Positions 35,816-44,927 of a stretch of DNA of 64,000 nucleotides are shown in pieces. The notes under the pieces were generated by a model that had not been told where the DNA came from, did no database searches, and saw nothing but the letters and a program-made list of their open reading frames with translations. Made by a program: the position numbers and the translations under genes. This stretch comes from an uncultured bacterium (GTDB taxonomy: Bacteria > Desulfobacterota > Binatia > UBA1149 > CAITLU01), in the NCBI GenBank assembly GCA_903893315.1, contig CAITLU010000022.1, positions 124,001 through 188,000 of the forward strand, given 5' to 3'. Position 1 is the first letter of the stretch. Every line of letters begins with the position of its first letter.

Positions 35816-36751
35816 ATGCAGTTCATTGTCAGCGCCGACGACCTCGGTCTAACCAGGGCCATCACCGACGGTATCCTCGCGGCCTGCGATCAAGGGTGTC
35901 TGTCGAGTACCAGCGTGATCGCCGGCGGTGATGCTTTCGACTACGCCATCGAGCAGTGGCGTCGGCGTCCCGGACTTCTGCTGAGCGCCCACATCAACCT
36001 TATGGAAGGGCGCCCGCTCGCGCCGCCCGGCGAGGTTCCGCTGTTGCTCGGCACCGATGGACAAATGGCGCTTTCGTTCGTCGCGCTGCTTGGCTTGTCG
36101 CTGCGCCTGCGCGGCGCGGAGCGTGAGAAGTTGCGATTGCAGATTCGCACCGAACTCGATGCGCAGATCCGGCGAGTGGCCGACGCTGCCGGCCCCGGCT
36201 GGCGACCGCGCATCGACGGGCACCAGCACTACCATATGATCCCGATAGTCTTCGAGGCGCTGCTCGAACTGCACGAACGATGGAATTTTTCTTACATGCG
36301 CACGCTGGAGGAGCCGCTGTTCGTGGTCCCGCAACTGCGGCGTGCATTGCCGAACTACCTGGGCGCTAACCTTGCCAAGCACGCCGTCCTTCGTCCGCTG
36401 GCGCGGCGCGCAAAACGCGAACTGCTGCGGCGTGGAATCCCTCACTGTTGCTGGTTCGTCGGGTTGCTGTTCTCGGGCAACATGACGATCGAACCTGTGC
36501 GTGCAGCGATCGCGCACCTGGCTCGCCGTGATCGCGGCGAGCGGCAGCGCGGCGACGTCGTCGAGTTCCTGTTGCATCCCGGCCGCGCGGCCGACCACGA
36601 AGCGGCGCGTTGGGATGGGCGCGCCGAGTTGCGTGACTACTACCTGTCGCCGTGGCGCGACGCCGAACGGGCTACGCTGTGTTCGGCGGAGTTTCGCGCG
36701 GCGCTGTCTCCGTATCTGGTGGCAGATCAAGAAGGTGGTGGAGCGCGGTGA
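35816..36751 (+). CDS. YdjC/HpnK-like carbohydrate deacetylase
   Basis: The 311-residue protein begins with FIVSADDLGLT, the metal-binding Asp pair of the YdjC/ChbG deacetylases, and carries DGHQHYH with the metal histidines near residue 135-141. ChbG removes acetyl groups from chitooligosaccharides, and HpnK relatives occur in hopanoid gene sets. No hopanoid genes are next to it. The C-terminal part (VVEFLLHPGR) completes the family. Its stop overlaps the GTG start of the acetyltransferase gene, so the two are probably made together. Confidence 0.85.
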   Translation: MQFIVSADDLGLTRAITDGILAACDQGCLSSTSVIAGGDAFDYAIEQWRRRPGLLLSAHINLMEGRPLAPPGEVPLLLGTDGQMALSFVALLGLSLRLRGAEREKLRLQIRTELDAQIRRVADAAGPGWRPRIDGHQHYHMIPIVFEALLELHERWNFSYMRTLEEPLFVVPQLRRALPNYLGANLAKHAVLRPLARRAKRELLRRGIPHCCWFVGLLFSGNMTIEPVRAAIAHLARRDRGERQRGDVVEFLLHPGRAADHEAARWDGRAELRDYYLSPWRDAERATLCSAEFRAALSPYLVADQEGGGAR

Positions 36752-37608
36752 TCACGACACGCGCAATCGAACTTTCACCGGAGGGTCTGCGGCGCAGCGC
36801 TGCCATGCTGCGCGCGGCTATGCCTCGCGCGGCGCACATGGACGACGACTTTCTCGCGTGGCAGTACGTCGCCAATCCAGTCGGACCCGCGCTGGGTCTG
36901 GAGGCTTTCGACGGCGATCGTCTGGTCTCGCACTGTGTGGTGCAGCCGCTGATCGCGCGTCTGCGCGGGCGCGAAGTGCGCGGCGTGATGTCGCTCAACG
37001 CGGCGACGCTGCCCGATTACCTGGGCCGCGGCATATATTTCGGACTCGCCGAAGAACTCTACGCCACGGCTCGCGCGAGCGGCTACGCCTTCGGTGTCGC
37101 GGTCACCAACGACAAGAGCACGCAGGGCTTCGTGCGCCGTTGTGGTTTTTCGCTGGTGCGGCCGCTGGAAGCGCGCATCGGCCTCGGGCCGATTCCGCGG
37201 GCCCGGCGCGAGGGCGGCGTCGATTTCGAAAAACTCTGGAGCGACAAGGCACTGGCCTGGCGTTTGTCGCCGCCGCATCTGCGCTATCGCTTTGAGCGCC
37301 GTGACGGGTCGGTGCGCGTACTGGCACCGAGCGGACGCGCGGGTATCGAAGTGGTGCTTGGCGAGGTACCCGGCGCCAACGCACCGAATGTCGCCGCCGT
37401 CGCCGCGCCGCCGCGAAGCTGGGGCAGTCCGCTGCGGCTGTGGCTCGGCCTCGATCAGCGCATCGACTGGCGTCGATCGCTCTACCGCAACCTGCCGTTG
37501 TTCGCGCGTCCGTCGCCGCTCAATCTGATCTTTACCGAGTTCGGTGCTTCCACCACTCTCGATCCGCAACGCGTGCGCTGGTCGGGGCTGGACTTCGACG
37601 ACTTCTGA
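36748..37608 (+). CDS. GNAT-type N-acetyltransferase
   Basis: The 286-residue protein contains the GNAT acetyl-CoA loop in LPDYLGRGIYFGLAEEL and a following VAVTNDKSTQGFVRRCGF, a family hallmark. The second half (about 150-286) resembles a second, degenerate acyltransferase-like lobe and has no clear motif. The start is GTG 36748, overlapping the YdjC stop (GTGA), with GGTGGAG upstream. Coupling to a deacetylase hints at removal and re-addition of acyl groups on one sugar, but this is inference. Confidence 0.8.
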   Translation: MITTRAIELSPEGLRRSAAMLRAAMPRAAHMDDDFLAWQYVANPVGPALGLEAFDGDRLVSHCVVQPLIARLRGREVRGVMSLNAATLPDYLGRGIYFGLAEELYATARASGYAFGVAVTNDKSTQGFVRRCGFSLVRPLEARIGLGPIPRARREGGVDFEKLWSDKALAWRLSPPHLRYRFERRDGSVRVLAPSGRAGIEVVLGEVPGANAPNVAAVAAPPRSWGSPLRLWLGLDQRIDWRRSLYRNLPLFARPSPLNLIFTEFGASTTLDPQRVRWSGLDFDDF

Positions 37609-37642
37609 TCCCGCGCATGTCGCCGCCGTGCGGACTCAGCGC

Positions 37643-39364
37643 TCAGACCCCGAGAAGTTGCTTGCGCAAGTCGCGCTTGAGGATCTTGCCGGCCGGGTTG
37701 CGCGGTAGCGGCGCATCGAAGAACCACACGCGCACCGGCACCTTGAAGCCCGCGAGGCGTTCGGCGACGAACTTGCGAAGTTCTTCCTCGGTTACTTTGG
37801 TACCGGGCGCGGTGTGCACGACGGCGCCGACTTCTTCGCCGAGGACCTGGTCGGGAATGCCGATCACGGCGGCGTCGGTCACGGCGGGGTGTTCGTACAA
37901 GGCGCTTTCGACTTCGACCGACGAAATGTTTTCGCCGCCGCGGATGAGCAGGTCTTTGGCGCGGTCGACGAGGTAGACGAAGCCTTCTTCGTCGATGCGC
38001 GCGAGGTCACCGGTGTGCACCCAGCCGTCCGAGAAAGACGCCTTGGTTTCCTCCGGCTTGTTGAAATAACCGGGCACCACGTTGGGTCCCTTGATCCACA
38101 ACTCGCCGACCTGGCCGCCGGGAAGCGTGCTTCCGTCTTCACTGACGACCTTGAGGTCGCAGACCGGGATCGGAACGCCGACGCTGTCGGGATGACGCAG
38201 GTAGTCGACGCCGGCATTGAGCGTGGTGACCGATGAAGTTTCGGTCATGCCGTAGCCGTTGCTCGGCGTGCGGCCGGGAAACATCTCTTCGATCTTGCGC
38301 ACCAGTTCCGGCGCAGCGGGAGCGCCGCCGTAACCGACTGCGCGCACGCTCGACAGATCGCGGCGCGCAAAATCCGGGTGCGTGAGTACCTGCCACACCA
38401 TCGCCGGCACGCCGCCGAAAAACGAGACTTTCTCGCGTTCGATGAGTTCGAGAGCACGACCGGCCTCCCACTTGCGCATGATGACGAGCTTGTTGCCGGC
38501 GGCAAGATTGGCAACCAGGATCGAGTGACAGCCGGTAGCGTGGAAGAACGGCACCGACATCAGATAGACGCCCTGGACGCCGGGATCTGCAGGCGCGGCA
38601 GCGCCGGGCACCGTGCCGCGCAAGGCGGCGCGCATGGTGGCGAAGCGCAGGCTCATCAAGTTTCCGCAGATGTTGCGGTTGGTTCCGAGCACGCCTTTGG
38701 GCTGTCCGGTAGTTCCGGATGTGTAGAAGATCGTCGCGTCGTCTTCGGGATCGTTCTCGACGGAAGGCAGAGAGGGGTCGCTCGGAATCTCGCCCAGCAC
38801 CGCGCTGAAGTGTTCGGCGCCGCCGGCCAACGTCGTTCTTTCATCGCGTGCGACGAGGATGCGCAGGCCGTGCAGATGCGACAGCTCGGGTTCCAGGCGA
38901 TCCAGGCGCGCGCCGTCGCAGAGCAGCAACGTGGAGCCGGAGTCGGTCAAGCCGTAGACCAGTTCGGGACCGGTCCACCACGCGTTGAGTGGTACGACGA
39001 CCGCACCGACGGCGACGGCCGCGAAGAACGCGACCGACCACTCGGGAAAGTTGCGCATCGCGATGGCGACGCGGTCGCCCTTCTTCACGCCGTAGCGGTC
39101 GCGCAGCAGATTGGCGAGATGGGCGCTGGTGCGGAAGTGACGCTCGAAGCTCCAGTGCTCGTCCTCGTAGACCATGAAGTCGGCGTCGCCGTAGCTGCGG
39201 CTGAATGCCAGCACGGCACTGAGTGAAGGCGGCGCGTTCTTCCACACGCGGGTCGGCACGCCGCGGATGATCTGCTCTTCCATTTCGAGTATCTGCCCAG
39301 GCGCGGTCAGCTGGGCATGGATCTCGGCGATGGTCGCGATTGTCGATACTTCGGGTGCGCTCAT
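37643..39364 (-). CDS. AMP-forming acyl-CoA synthetase
   Basis: This 573-residue ligase activates a carboxylic acid with ATP and CoA, entering it into acyl-CoA degradation. It shows the AMP-binding P-loop FYTSGTTGQPKGV, the adenine-site GYGMTETS, the hinge GDLARIDEEGF and the C-terminal NPAGKILKRDL lysine. The sequence type is that of fatty-acid or aromatic/medium-chain acid ligases; the chain length cannot be told. ATG 39364 has GGAG about eleven bases upstream. It is divergent from an enoyl-CoA hydratase, which could share the same catabolic route. Confidence 0.9.
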   Translation of the reverse strand: MSAPEVSTIATIAEIHAQLTAPGQILEMEEQIIRGVPTRVWKNAPPSLSAVLAFSRSYGDADFMVYEDEHWSFERHFRTSAHLANLLRDRYGVKKGDRVAIAMRNFPEWSVAFFAAVAVGAVVVPLNAWWTGPELVYGLTDSGSTLLLCDGARLDRLEPELSHLHGLRILVARDERTTLAGGAEHFSAVLGEIPSDPSLPSVENDPEDDATIFYTSGTTGQPKGVLGTNRNICGNLMSLRFATMRAALRGTVPGAAAPADPGVQGVYLMSVPFFHATGCHSILVANLAAGNKLVIMRKWEAGRALELIEREKVSFFGGVPAMVWQVLTHPDFARRDLSSVRAVGYGGAPAAPELVRKIEEMFPGRTPSNGYGMTETSSVTTLNAGVDYLRHPDSVGVPIPVCDLKVVSEDGSTLPGGQVGELWIKGPNVVPGYFNKPEETKASFSDGWVHTGDLARIDEEGFVYLVDRAKDLLIRGGENISSVEVESALYEHPAVTDAAVIGIPDQVLGEEVGAVVHTAPGTKVTEEELRKFVAERLAGFKVPVRVWFFDAPLPRNPAGKILKRDLRKQLLGV

Positions 39365-39566
39365 GGTGCTTGTTCTCCGTAATGGTGCCGCGGTCCGGCG
39401 CGGCGCCAAGAGCTTATAGCGGGGAGCCGAACATAACGCAGCCCGCGCAGGTCCTCGGGCCGGGGCAGGTGGAGGCGTTGACTCGCGAGCCTCCACCCGC
39501 AACATTCGGCAGCCGTTTCCAGAACGACCGCCGTTTCGTTCGGCAACCAACAAGGAGGAGCGACCG

Positions 39567-40334
39567 ATGTCAGTCGTCCGTTACGAACAAGAAGATCATG
39601 TGGTGATTCTGACCATCGACCGGCCTGAGGCCCGCAACGCGGTGAGCCCGGCGGTGGCGGTCGAAATGGAAGCGGCGATGGACCGCTTCGAGGCCGACAC
39701 CGGCGCCTGGGTGGCGATCCTTACCGGCGCGGGCGGGACTTTTTGCGCAGGCGCCGATCTGAAGGAGATCGCGATGGGCAACGGCGACAAGCTCGGTACC
39801 CCGCGCGGTGGCTTCGCCGGTTTCGTCTCGCGCGATCGCGCCAAGCCGGTAATTGCGGCGGTCAACGGTCACGCCCTTGCCGGTGGCTGCGAAATCCTGC
39901 TGGCCTGCGACATGGCGGTGGTGGCCGACGGTATCCGCATCGGCGTTCCTGAGGTGAAGCGCGCCCTGGTTGCCGCCGCCGGCGCTCTGTTTCGTCTGCC
40001 GCGCGCCGTTGGTCCGGCCCGCGCTGCCGAGATGATTCTGACCGGCGATCCGATCACGGCCTCCGAGGCTCTGGCGGCCGGACTCGTCAACCGCGTGGTT
40101 CCTGCCGAGCGCGTGCTCGACGAAGCGCGTGCGCTTGCGGCGCGCATCGCCGTCAATGCGCCATTGGCGGTGCAGGCCAGTCGCAAGGTGCTCGCGCGTG
40201 CTCTGATCGACGACGACGCGACGCTGTTCAACGCGTCGCTCGAAGCGTTCATGTCGATGATCGGTACCGAGGACTTCCAGGAAGGTCCGCGGGCGTTTAT
40301 CGAGAAGAGGGCGCCGCGCTGGACTGGACGGTAG
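39567..40334 (+). CDS. Enoyl-CoA hydratase
   Basis: The 255-residue crotonase-fold enzyme hydrates trans-2-enoyl-CoA. The oxyanion-hole stretch ITGAGGTFCAGADLKE is near residues 52-67. Both catalytic glutamates of true hydratases are present: Glu109 in GGCEI and Glu129 in GVPEV, spaced 20 as in rat Glu144/Glu164. It is therefore expected to be a hydratase rather than an isomerase-only member. The start has an ideal AAGGAGGAG site. The gene ends before a compound hairpin at 40369. Confidence 0.9.
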   Translation: MSVVRYEQEDHVVILTIDRPEARNAVSPAVAVEMEAAMDRFEADTGAWVAILTGAGGTFCAGADLKEIAMGNGDKLGTPRGGFAGFVSRDRAKPVIAAVNGHALAGGCEILLACDMAVVADGIRIGVPEVKRALVAAAGALFRLPRAVGPARAAEMILTGDPITASEALAAGLVNRVVPAERVLDEARALAARIAVNAPLAVQASRKVLARALIDDDATLFNASLEAFMSMIGTEDFQEGPRAFIEKRAPRWTGR

Positions 40335-40368
40335 GCGGTCTGTCCATAAGGACCCATCTGCGGCGTTG

Positions 40369-40427
40369 GGCTTCGATTCGGTCGCTGCGGCGTACCTGCC
40401 GGTACGCCTCGCTTCCGAATCGAAGCC
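40369..40427. terminator. Compound hairpin between convergent genes
   Basis: A 13-bp outer stem (GGCTTCGATTCGG with CCGAATCGAAGCC) encloses a small internal loop and an 8-bp inner stem (GGCGTACC with GGTACGCC) around TGCC. It lies between the hydratase and the ApaH-like gene, which converge, so it may end both transcripts. The internal structure also resembles a REP-type extragenic repeat. I saw no second copy in this window. Confidence 0.55.
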
Positions 40428-40461
40428 GGGGCCTTGCGCCGGAGCTTTTGTGAACTGAGCG

Positions 40462-41163
40462 CTAGATGTGGGGTGGCTGCTGTTGGCCTGTCACTTGGAC
40501 GATGTGGTCGCGGCGCAGCCACCAGGCGCTGAGTTCTTCGCCGTACACGCAGCCTGAATCGAGTCCGCGTGTGTTGTGGGTGTGGTGAAGGCCCTGACGC
40601 GCCCAGTGTCCGTAGGCCACGACTTCGCGACCGGCGTAGAACTCGTGCCACGGACGAAAGCGTGTGGGGATGGTTGCGGCGTGACCGTCCCAATCAGAGG
40701 GCAGGTTGCCGTACGGGTCGCACACACGCACGGTAACCAGGAACTCCGGCGGGGTTTCTTCCAACGCCAGCAAAGGATGAAGTCCGCCGTGAACGGCGAT
40801 CCAACCATCGCCGCGTCGCCAGTGCGGCCACTGGCGCATCCAGTCGAGCCATGCATCGCGCTGCGGTGATTGCAGCAGATCGTCGGGTTTGGAGCGGCGC
40901 GTGAGCCAGGCCGACTCCTGCCCGCCATCGACGACTTCGAGCAGTTTGGTTTCGTGGTTACCGACGATTGGTTCGGCGCCGAGACTGCGCATCAACTGCA
41001 GCACGCCGAGGTTGTCGGGGCCGCGGTTGATGGTGTCGCCGAGCGGGATCAGGCGATGGCGATCAGGGTGATAGTGCGCGGCGCGCAGCAGCCGTTCGAG
41101 GGGCTCGCGGCAACCCTGGATGTCTCCGACGAAGAGGATGTCGTCATGGCCGGAGTCCGTCAC
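40462..41163 (-). CDS. ApaH-like metallophosphoesterase (symmetrical dinucleoside tetraphosphatase type)
   Basis: The 233-residue protein has the calcineurin-like metal motifs in order: VGDIQGC, LGDTINRGP, VGNHE, VHGGLHP and YGHWARQGL. The arrangement matches ApaH-type diadenosine tetraphosphatases, which split Ap4A into two ADP, but it is about 45 residues shorter than E. coli ApaH and lacks the usual long C-terminus. A general protein phosphatase of the same fold is possible. The start is GTG 41163. A hairpin at 41209 separates it from the ferritin-like gene. Confidence 0.82.
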   Translation of the reverse strand: MTDSGHDDILFVGDIQGCREPLERLLRAAHYHPDRHRLIPLGDTINRGPDNLGVLQLMRSLGAEPIVGNHETKLLEVVDGGQESAWLTRRSKPDDLLQSPQRDAWLDWMRQWPHWRRGDGWIAVHGGLHPLLALEETPPEFLVTVRVCDPYGNLPSDWDGHAATIPTRFRPWHEFYAGREVVAYGHWARQGLHHTHNTRGLDSGCVYGEELSAWWLRRDHIVQVTGQQQPPHI

Positions 41164-41208
41164 GTTCGTGCAGACCTCTCGCTATGGCGGCCCGTCAGCT
41201 TGTCGGGT

Positions 41209-41255
41209 CGCTTCGCGTGAAGCAGGTGCCGCACGGCCCCTGCTCACGCGAAGCG
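41209..41255 (-). terminator. Hairpin after the korAB-ferritin operon
   Basis: CGCTTCGCGTG pairs with CACGCGAAGCG and AGCAGG pairs with CCTGCT, with a single bulged A and a 12-base loop. It begins three bases past the ferritin-like gene's stop on the minus strand. No T-run follows, so its strength is uncertain. Confidence 0.55.
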
Positions 41256-41257
41256 GG

Positions 41258-41785
41258 TTACTGACCGACCGGCTCGTCGCCGAAGTCGTCGTCGGGGAGG
41301 TTCGGATCGGCCGGCGCTTTCTTGATCTCGCGGCGGACCAGTTCCTGGTGCTCCACTTCTTCGTCGCGCAGTTCTTCGAAGAGCGCGCGGACCGCGTCGT
41401 CCTTTATCTGCGGCAGCGCGGCGACGAAGAACGCGTAGGCCTTTTCTTCGGAACGCAGCGCGGCGCGCAGCGCGGCGCGCTCGGTCATGAAGGCGCGGGC
41501 TTCGTCGTAGTCGGGCGCTTCGATGTCGAAGATCATCGACCGCGTCACCGAAGAAGGCTGAGCCGCGAAACGCTCAACTCTGCGTGCGGCGAGTTCGGAG
41601 CGGTGCTTTTCTTCGTTGCCGGCCATGAGGCGGAAAAACTGCGCCGCCTCGTGCGTGCGATGGATCTCCATCTGGTCGGCGAACTCCTGGTAGCGCTCGC
41701 AGGCTTCTTCCTCGATCAGGATGGCGAGATCGAGTGCGTCTTTGAGGGACAGGGTGGGGAAGTTTATGCCTTTGGTCGAACTCAT
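41258..41785 (-). CDS. Rubrerythrin/ferritin-like diiron protein
   Basis: The 175-residue protein is a four-helix bundle with the diiron ligand pattern EEEACERY, NEEKHRSE, EEKAYAFF and DEEVEHQE. It has no C-terminal rubredoxin domain, so it is the erythrin part only. Such proteins reduce peroxide or handle iron. It starts 11 bases after korB with AAGGA upstream, so it is in the oxidoreductase operon and may protect that oxygen-sensitive enzyme. The tail is acidic (DPNLPDDDF). Confidence 0.85.
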   Translation of the reverse strand: MSSTKGINFPTLSLKDALDLAILIEEEACERYQEFADQMEIHRTHEAAQFFRLMAGNEEKHRSELAARRVERFAAQPSSVTRSMIFDIEAPDYDEARAFMTERAALRAALRSEEKAYAFFVAALPQIKDDAVRALFEELRDEEVEHQELVRREIKKAPADPNLPDDDFGDEPVGQ

Positions 41786-41796
41786 GGCGTTTTCCT

Positions 41797-42696
41797 TCAG
41801 CGCTGCACGAACAGGTCGAGGATGCGCTCACGCGGAGCCGCGTTGGGCATCAGGGCTTCCTGACGCTGGCGTACCAAGGCTCCGAGAGTCGGCGGCGGCG
41901 TGGGGTCGCGGAAGAATACGCCGGTCAGCAGTTCGGTGCCGTAGGTCTGGGCCTTGTCCAAGGCCTGGATGCGGCTGGTGGCGTCGTGCCCGACGCTCTC
42001 CAACTTCTTCATCACCGCCTTGTGGTGCTTGATCTGCTGGTTTTCCTCGCCGTAAGTGACGCACGGAGATTGGACGTTGACGAAGGCGAAGCCGGGGAAA
42101 CGGATCGCTTCCTCGATGATCGCCGTCAGGCCGGGGATGTCGGCCGGCGTGCCCTGGGCCACGAACGAAGCTCCGTAGGCGAGCACGTACATCAGCGGAT
42201 TGACCGGGTTCTCCAGACTGCCGTGCGCCGACGTGACGGTGCGCTGTCCCTTCGGGCTGGTGGGGGAGAGTTGTCCCTTGGTGAGCCCGTAGGTCTGGTT
42301 GTCCATCACGATGTAGGTCAGGTCGTCGTTACGGCGAATGGCGTGAGGAACGTGGCCGCCGCCGATCGAGAAGCCGTCGCCGTCGCCGCCTGCCGCCAGT
42401 ACCAGCAGTTCGGGTCTTGCCAGCTTGAGTCCCTGGGCGATGGGCAGCGAGCGTCCGTGCACGCTGTTGAAGCCGTAGGCCGTGGTGTAGCCGGGGATTC
42501 GCGACGAGCAGCCGATGCCCGAGATGAACGCGATCTCGTGGGGCGGTCGTCCGATCGCGGCCAGTGCGCGATAGATGGCCTGCAGGACGCCGAAGTCGCC
42601 GCAGCCCGGACACCAGATCGGCTTGAGGTCGCTCTTGAAATCCTTGGAGGTGAACGTCGACGTAGCACTCGAATCGGGATTTGTTGCGGTGGCCAT
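41797..42696 (-). CDS. korB: 2-oxoacid:ferredoxin oxidoreductase, beta (TPP-binding) subunit
   Basis: The subunit binds thiamine diphosphate and a [4Fe-4S] cluster. The 299-residue protein carries IWCPGCGDFGVL and the second cluster cysteine in SGIGCSSRIPGY, the diphosphate/metal site GDGDGFSIGG and NQTYGLTKGQ. It matches KorB-type enzymes that oxidise 2-oxoglutarate (or pyruvate) and reduce ferredoxin. ATG 42696 has AAGGAA upstream. It lies 23 bases after korA. Confidence 0.92.
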   Translation of the reverse strand: MATATNPDSSATSTFTSKDFKSDLKPIWCPGCGDFGVLQAIYRALAAIGRPPHEIAFISGIGCSSRIPGYTTAYGFNSVHGRSLPIAQGLKLARPELLVLAAGGDGDGFSIGGGHVPHAIRRNDDLTYIVMDNQTYGLTKGQLSPTSPKGQRTVTSAHGSLENPVNPLMYVLAYGASFVAQGTPADIPGLTAIIEEAIRFPGFAFVNVQSPCVTYGEENQQIKHHKAVMKKLESVGHDATSRIQALDKAQTYGTELLTGVFFRDPTPPPTLGALVRQRQEALMPNAAPRERILDLFVQR

Positions 42697-42719
42697 GGGT
42701 TTTCCTTCTTTGCCTCCCT

Positions 42720-44510
42720 TTACTCTTGGGGCTGGCGCGTATCGGCCGCGTGCTGCTGGAGATCGATGGCGTGGTCGCGTAGCCTGCGAACGATTTCGGA
42801 GGGGTGGAACGGGTTGGATCCTGAGCGGCACAGCGACTTGATGCCGCCGGGAACGTCCAGGGTCATGCGCAAGATGCGATAGAACTGGCCGAGGTAGGAC
42901 TGCTCCACCACCAGGCCGGCCTTGATCGTCGTGAAGAAGCGTCGATAGACGTCTTCGTTGATCGGGAACAGCAGGTACGGAACCAGCAACTTGACGTGCA
43001 GGCCGTCGGCGGTTGCCAGCGCAAGCGCCTCGCGGCAGATGCCGGCGGTAGATCCCCAGCTGATCAGTGCCAGCGGCGCAGCGGGATCGCCCTCGATGCG
43101 GTACAGGTCTTCGCGTTTGCGCAGCCGGTCGAACTTGTGGATGCGCTTCTCGTTCATCAATTCGTGAAGGCGGCCGCTGGCGGTGGGATCGCCGTGCTCG
43201 TTGTGCTCGATTCCCGAGCCGAGGTAGTTGCCGCCCTTCATGCCGGGGTGCGAGATCGGGCTGATGCCGTTCGGGGTCAGACGAAAGCGATCGTAAGACT
43301 CCAGTTCGGCCGCGGTCGGCCTCAGACGGTCGATGATCGTGAAGCGCGAGGTGTCGATCAGGTCGATCACTTCCTTGCGCTGCGCGATTTCCTGGTCCGA
43401 CAGCACCATGACCGGTGTCTGGTAGTCTTCTGCGATGTTGAAGGCTTCGACGGTGATGTCGAAGGTGTCGGACACGCCGGTGGGCGCGAGCACCGGCCGC
43501 ACCACGTCTCCGTGCGCGGAGAACACGGCCTGGAACAAGTCTGACTGCTCGGCTTTGGTCGGCATGCCGGTCGAGGGGCCGCCGCGCTGCACGTTGACGA
43601 TCACCAACGGAAGTTCGGCGATCGAGGCGAGGCCCATGATTTCGGTCTTCAGCGACACGCCGGGTCCGGAGGTCGCGGTCATCGACTTCTTGCCGCCGAA
43701 CGAGGCGCCGAGCGCCGCGCCGATGCCGGCGATCTCGTCTTCGGCCTGCAGGACCGAGCCGCCGTACTTCCACACTTCACGCGTGAAGAACTGCATCACT
43801 TCGGTCGAAGGCGTGATCGGATAACCGCCGAAGAATTGGCAACCGGCGAAGATGGCCGCGGCGGCGCAGATGTCGTTGCCGTCGGTAAGCATCTTCTGCC
43901 CGGTCCGGGTCGGAGGCTCCATGTGGCGGGGCTTCTTGAGCGGATTGGCCTCGGCGTACTCGACGCCGAGCGCAAAGGCCGCTTCGTTGGCCTGGATCAG
44001 TTCGGCGCCTTTCTTCGCGAACTTCTTGCGGATGCCGGCGATGATGGCTTCGCCGCCGATACCGAACCAGCCGGCCAGCAGACCCAGCACTACGCTGTTC
44101 TTGCCGCGCTCGCTGCCGGTGGCCTTGCGGGCCATGTCGCCGATCGGAACCGCGAATACTTCCGAGGGGGTGACTCCGACCAGCGGCAGCGCGTCGGGCA
44201 GCACGCCGGTCTTTGACTCGTAGATCACCACCGTGTCGCCGTCGACCGGCAGTTCGGCGCCGAACCTGAGGAAGTCTTCCCAGTTAAGCGCTACCGCGAC
44301 GTGCAGGGCGCCGCCGGGGTTCAGCACCGGGCTGGTTGCCAGCCTGATGCGGCATGACGACTCTCCGCCGCGGATCTGGGATCCGAAGCTCTTGGTCATC
44401 ATTGCGTGATAGCCGACCGCGGCGCAGGCCGAGATGAGTGATTCGCCTGCACTGACGATGCCGTCTCCGCCCGAGCCGGCCATTCCGATGACGAGATCCT
44501 TGATGGTCAT
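42720..44510 (-). CDS. korA: 2-oxoacid:ferredoxin oxidoreductase, fused gamma-alpha subunit
   Basis: At 596 residues this is the fusion of the gamma domain (about 1-190, GMAGSGGDGIVSAGE) and the alpha domain (about 210-596), with the substrate-channel GGYPITPSTE motif near residue 230 and GPGVSLKTEIMGLA. The paired beta subunit follows. In the KorAB type the usual reaction is 2-oxoglutarate to succinyl-CoA with reduced ferredoxin, replacing the NAD-linked dehydrogenase or running in reverse. The start ATG 44510 has GAGGAC seven bases upstream. Substrate preference is inferred from family resemblance. Confidence 0.92.
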   Translation of the reverse strand: MTIKDLVIGMAGSGGDGIVSAGESLISACAAVGYHAMMTKSFGSQIRGGESSCRIRLATSPVLNPGGALHVAVALNWEDFLRFGAELPVDGDTVVIYESKTGVLPDALPLVGVTPSEVFAVPIGDMARKATGSERGKNSVVLGLLAGWFGIGGEAIIAGIRKKFAKKGAELIQANEAAFALGVEYAEANPLKKPRHMEPPTRTGQKMLTDGNDICAAAAIFAGCQFFGGYPITPSTEVMQFFTREVWKYGGSVLQAEDEIAGIGAALGASFGGKKSMTATSGPGVSLKTEIMGLASIAELPLVIVNVQRGGPSTGMPTKAEQSDLFQAVFSAHGDVVRPVLAPTGVSDTFDITVEAFNIAEDYQTPVMVLSDQEIAQRKEVIDLIDTSRFTIIDRLRPTAAELESYDRFRLTPNGISPISHPGMKGGNYLGSGIEHNEHGDPTASGRLHELMNEKRIHKFDRLRKREDLYRIEGDPAAPLALISWGSTAGICREALALATADGLHVKLLVPYLLFPINEDVYRRFFTTIKAGLVVEQSYLGQFYRILRMTLDVPGGIKSLCRSGSNPFHPSEIVRRLRDHAIDLQQHAADTRQPQE

Positions 44511-44864
44511 GAAAGTCCTCGCTGTGTTTCTGCGCTCCCCGATCAGGCGCCACGGCGGCGGTCTCTCTGGGGTTTCCGGGGCTGACGCTCCCCAGTGCGC
44601 GACAATATTTCGTGGTGCGTCCCCAGCACGGACGCGCCGTCGGTACAGAGCAAACACGGTGCCAGTCGTGCCGGGCCGCGTCTAAACCCCGAGGTGCTGA
44701 TCGCGCAGCGCCGCTGCGACAAGCGCCGCAGTGCGTCTCGCATCGTCAGACATCGTGGTTTTCGACAGATCGACGGCCGGGCCTCTTCCTACTCGTGACA
44801 CGAATAGAAGGCTAATTCCCGGCTTTGCGATATGCCCGAAGCGAAGAGCCGAGAGGCGCTGCGT
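44511..44864. other. Intergenic region upstream of korA, no gene seen
   Basis: About 350 bases lie between the korA start and the terminator that follows etfA, both minus-strand genes. Only short, arginine-rich frames occur. The korA promoter should lie here. I find no operator-like palindrome that I trust. Confidence 0.5.
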
Positions 44865-44910
44865 CGACGAAAAAGGCCGCGCCGGTTGCCCGGTGCGGCC
44901 TTTTTCGTCG
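44865..44910. terminator. Strong terminator after etfBA
   Basis: CGACGAAAAAGGCCGC and its reverse complement form a perfect 16-bp stem with T- and A-runs built into the arms. The hairpin lies 18 bases past the etfA stop on the minus strand and could work in both directions. Confidence 0.82.
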
Positions 44911-44927
44911 AGGTGCTGGAGGGCGTT

